From assembly GCA_002389705.1 (NCBI GenBank), contig DGQJ01000148.1, positions 489-7,971 of the forward strand: 7,483 bases of DNA, given 5' to 3'. This document shows positions 7,329 to 7,483 of the stretch, piece by piece. A model generated the notes under the pieces. That model had not been told where the DNA came from. It worked only from the letters and a program-made list of their open reading frames with translations, and ran no database searches. A program made the position numbers and the translations under genes. The DNA is from Bacteroidales bacterium UBA4417. GTDB lineage: Bacteria > Bacteroidota > Bacteroidia > Bacteroidales > UBA4417. Numbering within the stretch: the first letter of the stretch is position 1; each line of letters starts with the position of its first letter.

Positions 7329-7364
7329 GCAAAGCATCATGTTTCAAAAACATGATGCTTTTGC
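7329..7364 (+). terminator. Strong hairpin in the rpoB-rpoC gap (possible attenuator or stability element)
   Basis: A perfect 14-bp stem (7331-7344 with 7348-7361) has a CAA loop. It extends by two GC pairs (7329-7330 with 7363-7364) across one bulged T at 7362. It lies 13 nt after the rpoB stop. The 3' arm ends in TTTT, but no clean T-tract follows (GCAGGTCTTTATTT), so efficient termination is doubtful and rpoC must still be expressed. Partial termination, mRNA processing, or protection of the rpoB 3' end are the main options. Confidence 0.6.
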
Positions 7365-7424
7365 AGGTCTTTATTTATCTGGTGTGAAACAAAAGTAAAT
7401 TAATCGTTAATCCTTTCTTGATAT

Positions 7425-7483
7425 ATGGCTTTCAGAAAAGAAAATACAGCCGCTAACAAATTTTCCAGAATCAGGATAAGCCT
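7425..7483 (+). CDS. rpoC: DNA-directed RNA polymerase subunit beta-prime, N-terminal start (partial, 3' end outside window)
   Basis: The last 59 nt open with ATG at 7425 and read MAFRKEN followed by AANKFSRIRIS. This matches the start of beta-prime in Bacteroidota, which typically begins MAFRKEN and continues with a short segment ahead of the zinc-binding domain. Only 19 complete codons are visible, so the call depends on this short N-terminus plus its position directly after rpoB. Beta-prime carries the Mg-binding NADFDGD motif of the active site, which is outside the window. The gap to rpoB is 109 nt and holds a strong hairpin. No Shine-Dalgarno motif precedes the start. Confidence 0.92.
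   Translation, partial: MAFRKENTAANKFSRIRIS

Noticed and set aside
1..7483. CRISPR arrays, insertion sequences, prophage, toxin-antitoxin or defence genes
   Set aside because: No direct-repeat arrays, transposase frames or foreign-looking stretches are visible. The whole window is an uninterrupted housekeeping cluster.

Overview
This is a conserved housekeeping locus: the tuf–tRNA-Trp–secE–nusG–rplKAJL–rpoBC cluster of a bacterium, with every gene on the + strand and no gap above 300 bases without a gene. The organism is most likely a member of the Bacteroidota, probably Bacteroidales-like. The evidence is the beta subunit length (1269 aa, against about 1340 in Enterobacteria), the start of beta-prime (MAFRKEN...), the NusG and L7/L12 sequences, and A/T-rich upstream regions with no convincing Shine-Dalgarno motif before any gene. 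GC content is moderate by eye. Genus cannot be fixed from this window.

Layout. 1-117 is the last 38 codons of tuf (EF-Tu), followed by a strong intrinsic terminator (125-166). tRNA-Trp(CCA) lies at 225-297, and secE begins only 16 nt after it (314-511). nusG (570-1115), rplK (1162-1602), rplA (1666-2358), rplJ (2407-2928) and rplL (2992-3366) follow with gaps of about 46-63 nt. A 139-nt gap holding two tandem hairpins separates rplL from rpoB (3506-7315). A further 109-nt gap with a 14-bp hairpin leads to the first 19 codons of rpoC (7425 to the window end).

How the genes work together. EF-Tu and tRNA-Trp serve elongation. SecE is the small essential subunit of the SecYEG translocon. NusG couples RNA polymerase to the ribosome and to pausing and termination factors. 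L11, L1, L10 and L7/L12 form the mobile L1 and L7/L12 stalks where translation factors bind. RpoB and RpoC form the catalytic core of RNA polymerase. The grouping ties ribosome and polymerase synthesis together. The hairpins at rplL/rpoB and rpoB/rpoC are the likely points where polymerase expression is set below that of the ribosomal proteins.

I looked for an undescribed system and did not find one. All coding capacity is accounted for by well-known families, and the large antisense ORFs are shadows. The remaining items of interest are RNA-level: intercistronic hairpins, the very short secE leader behind a tRNA, A-rich translation start regions and one unresolved nusG start.
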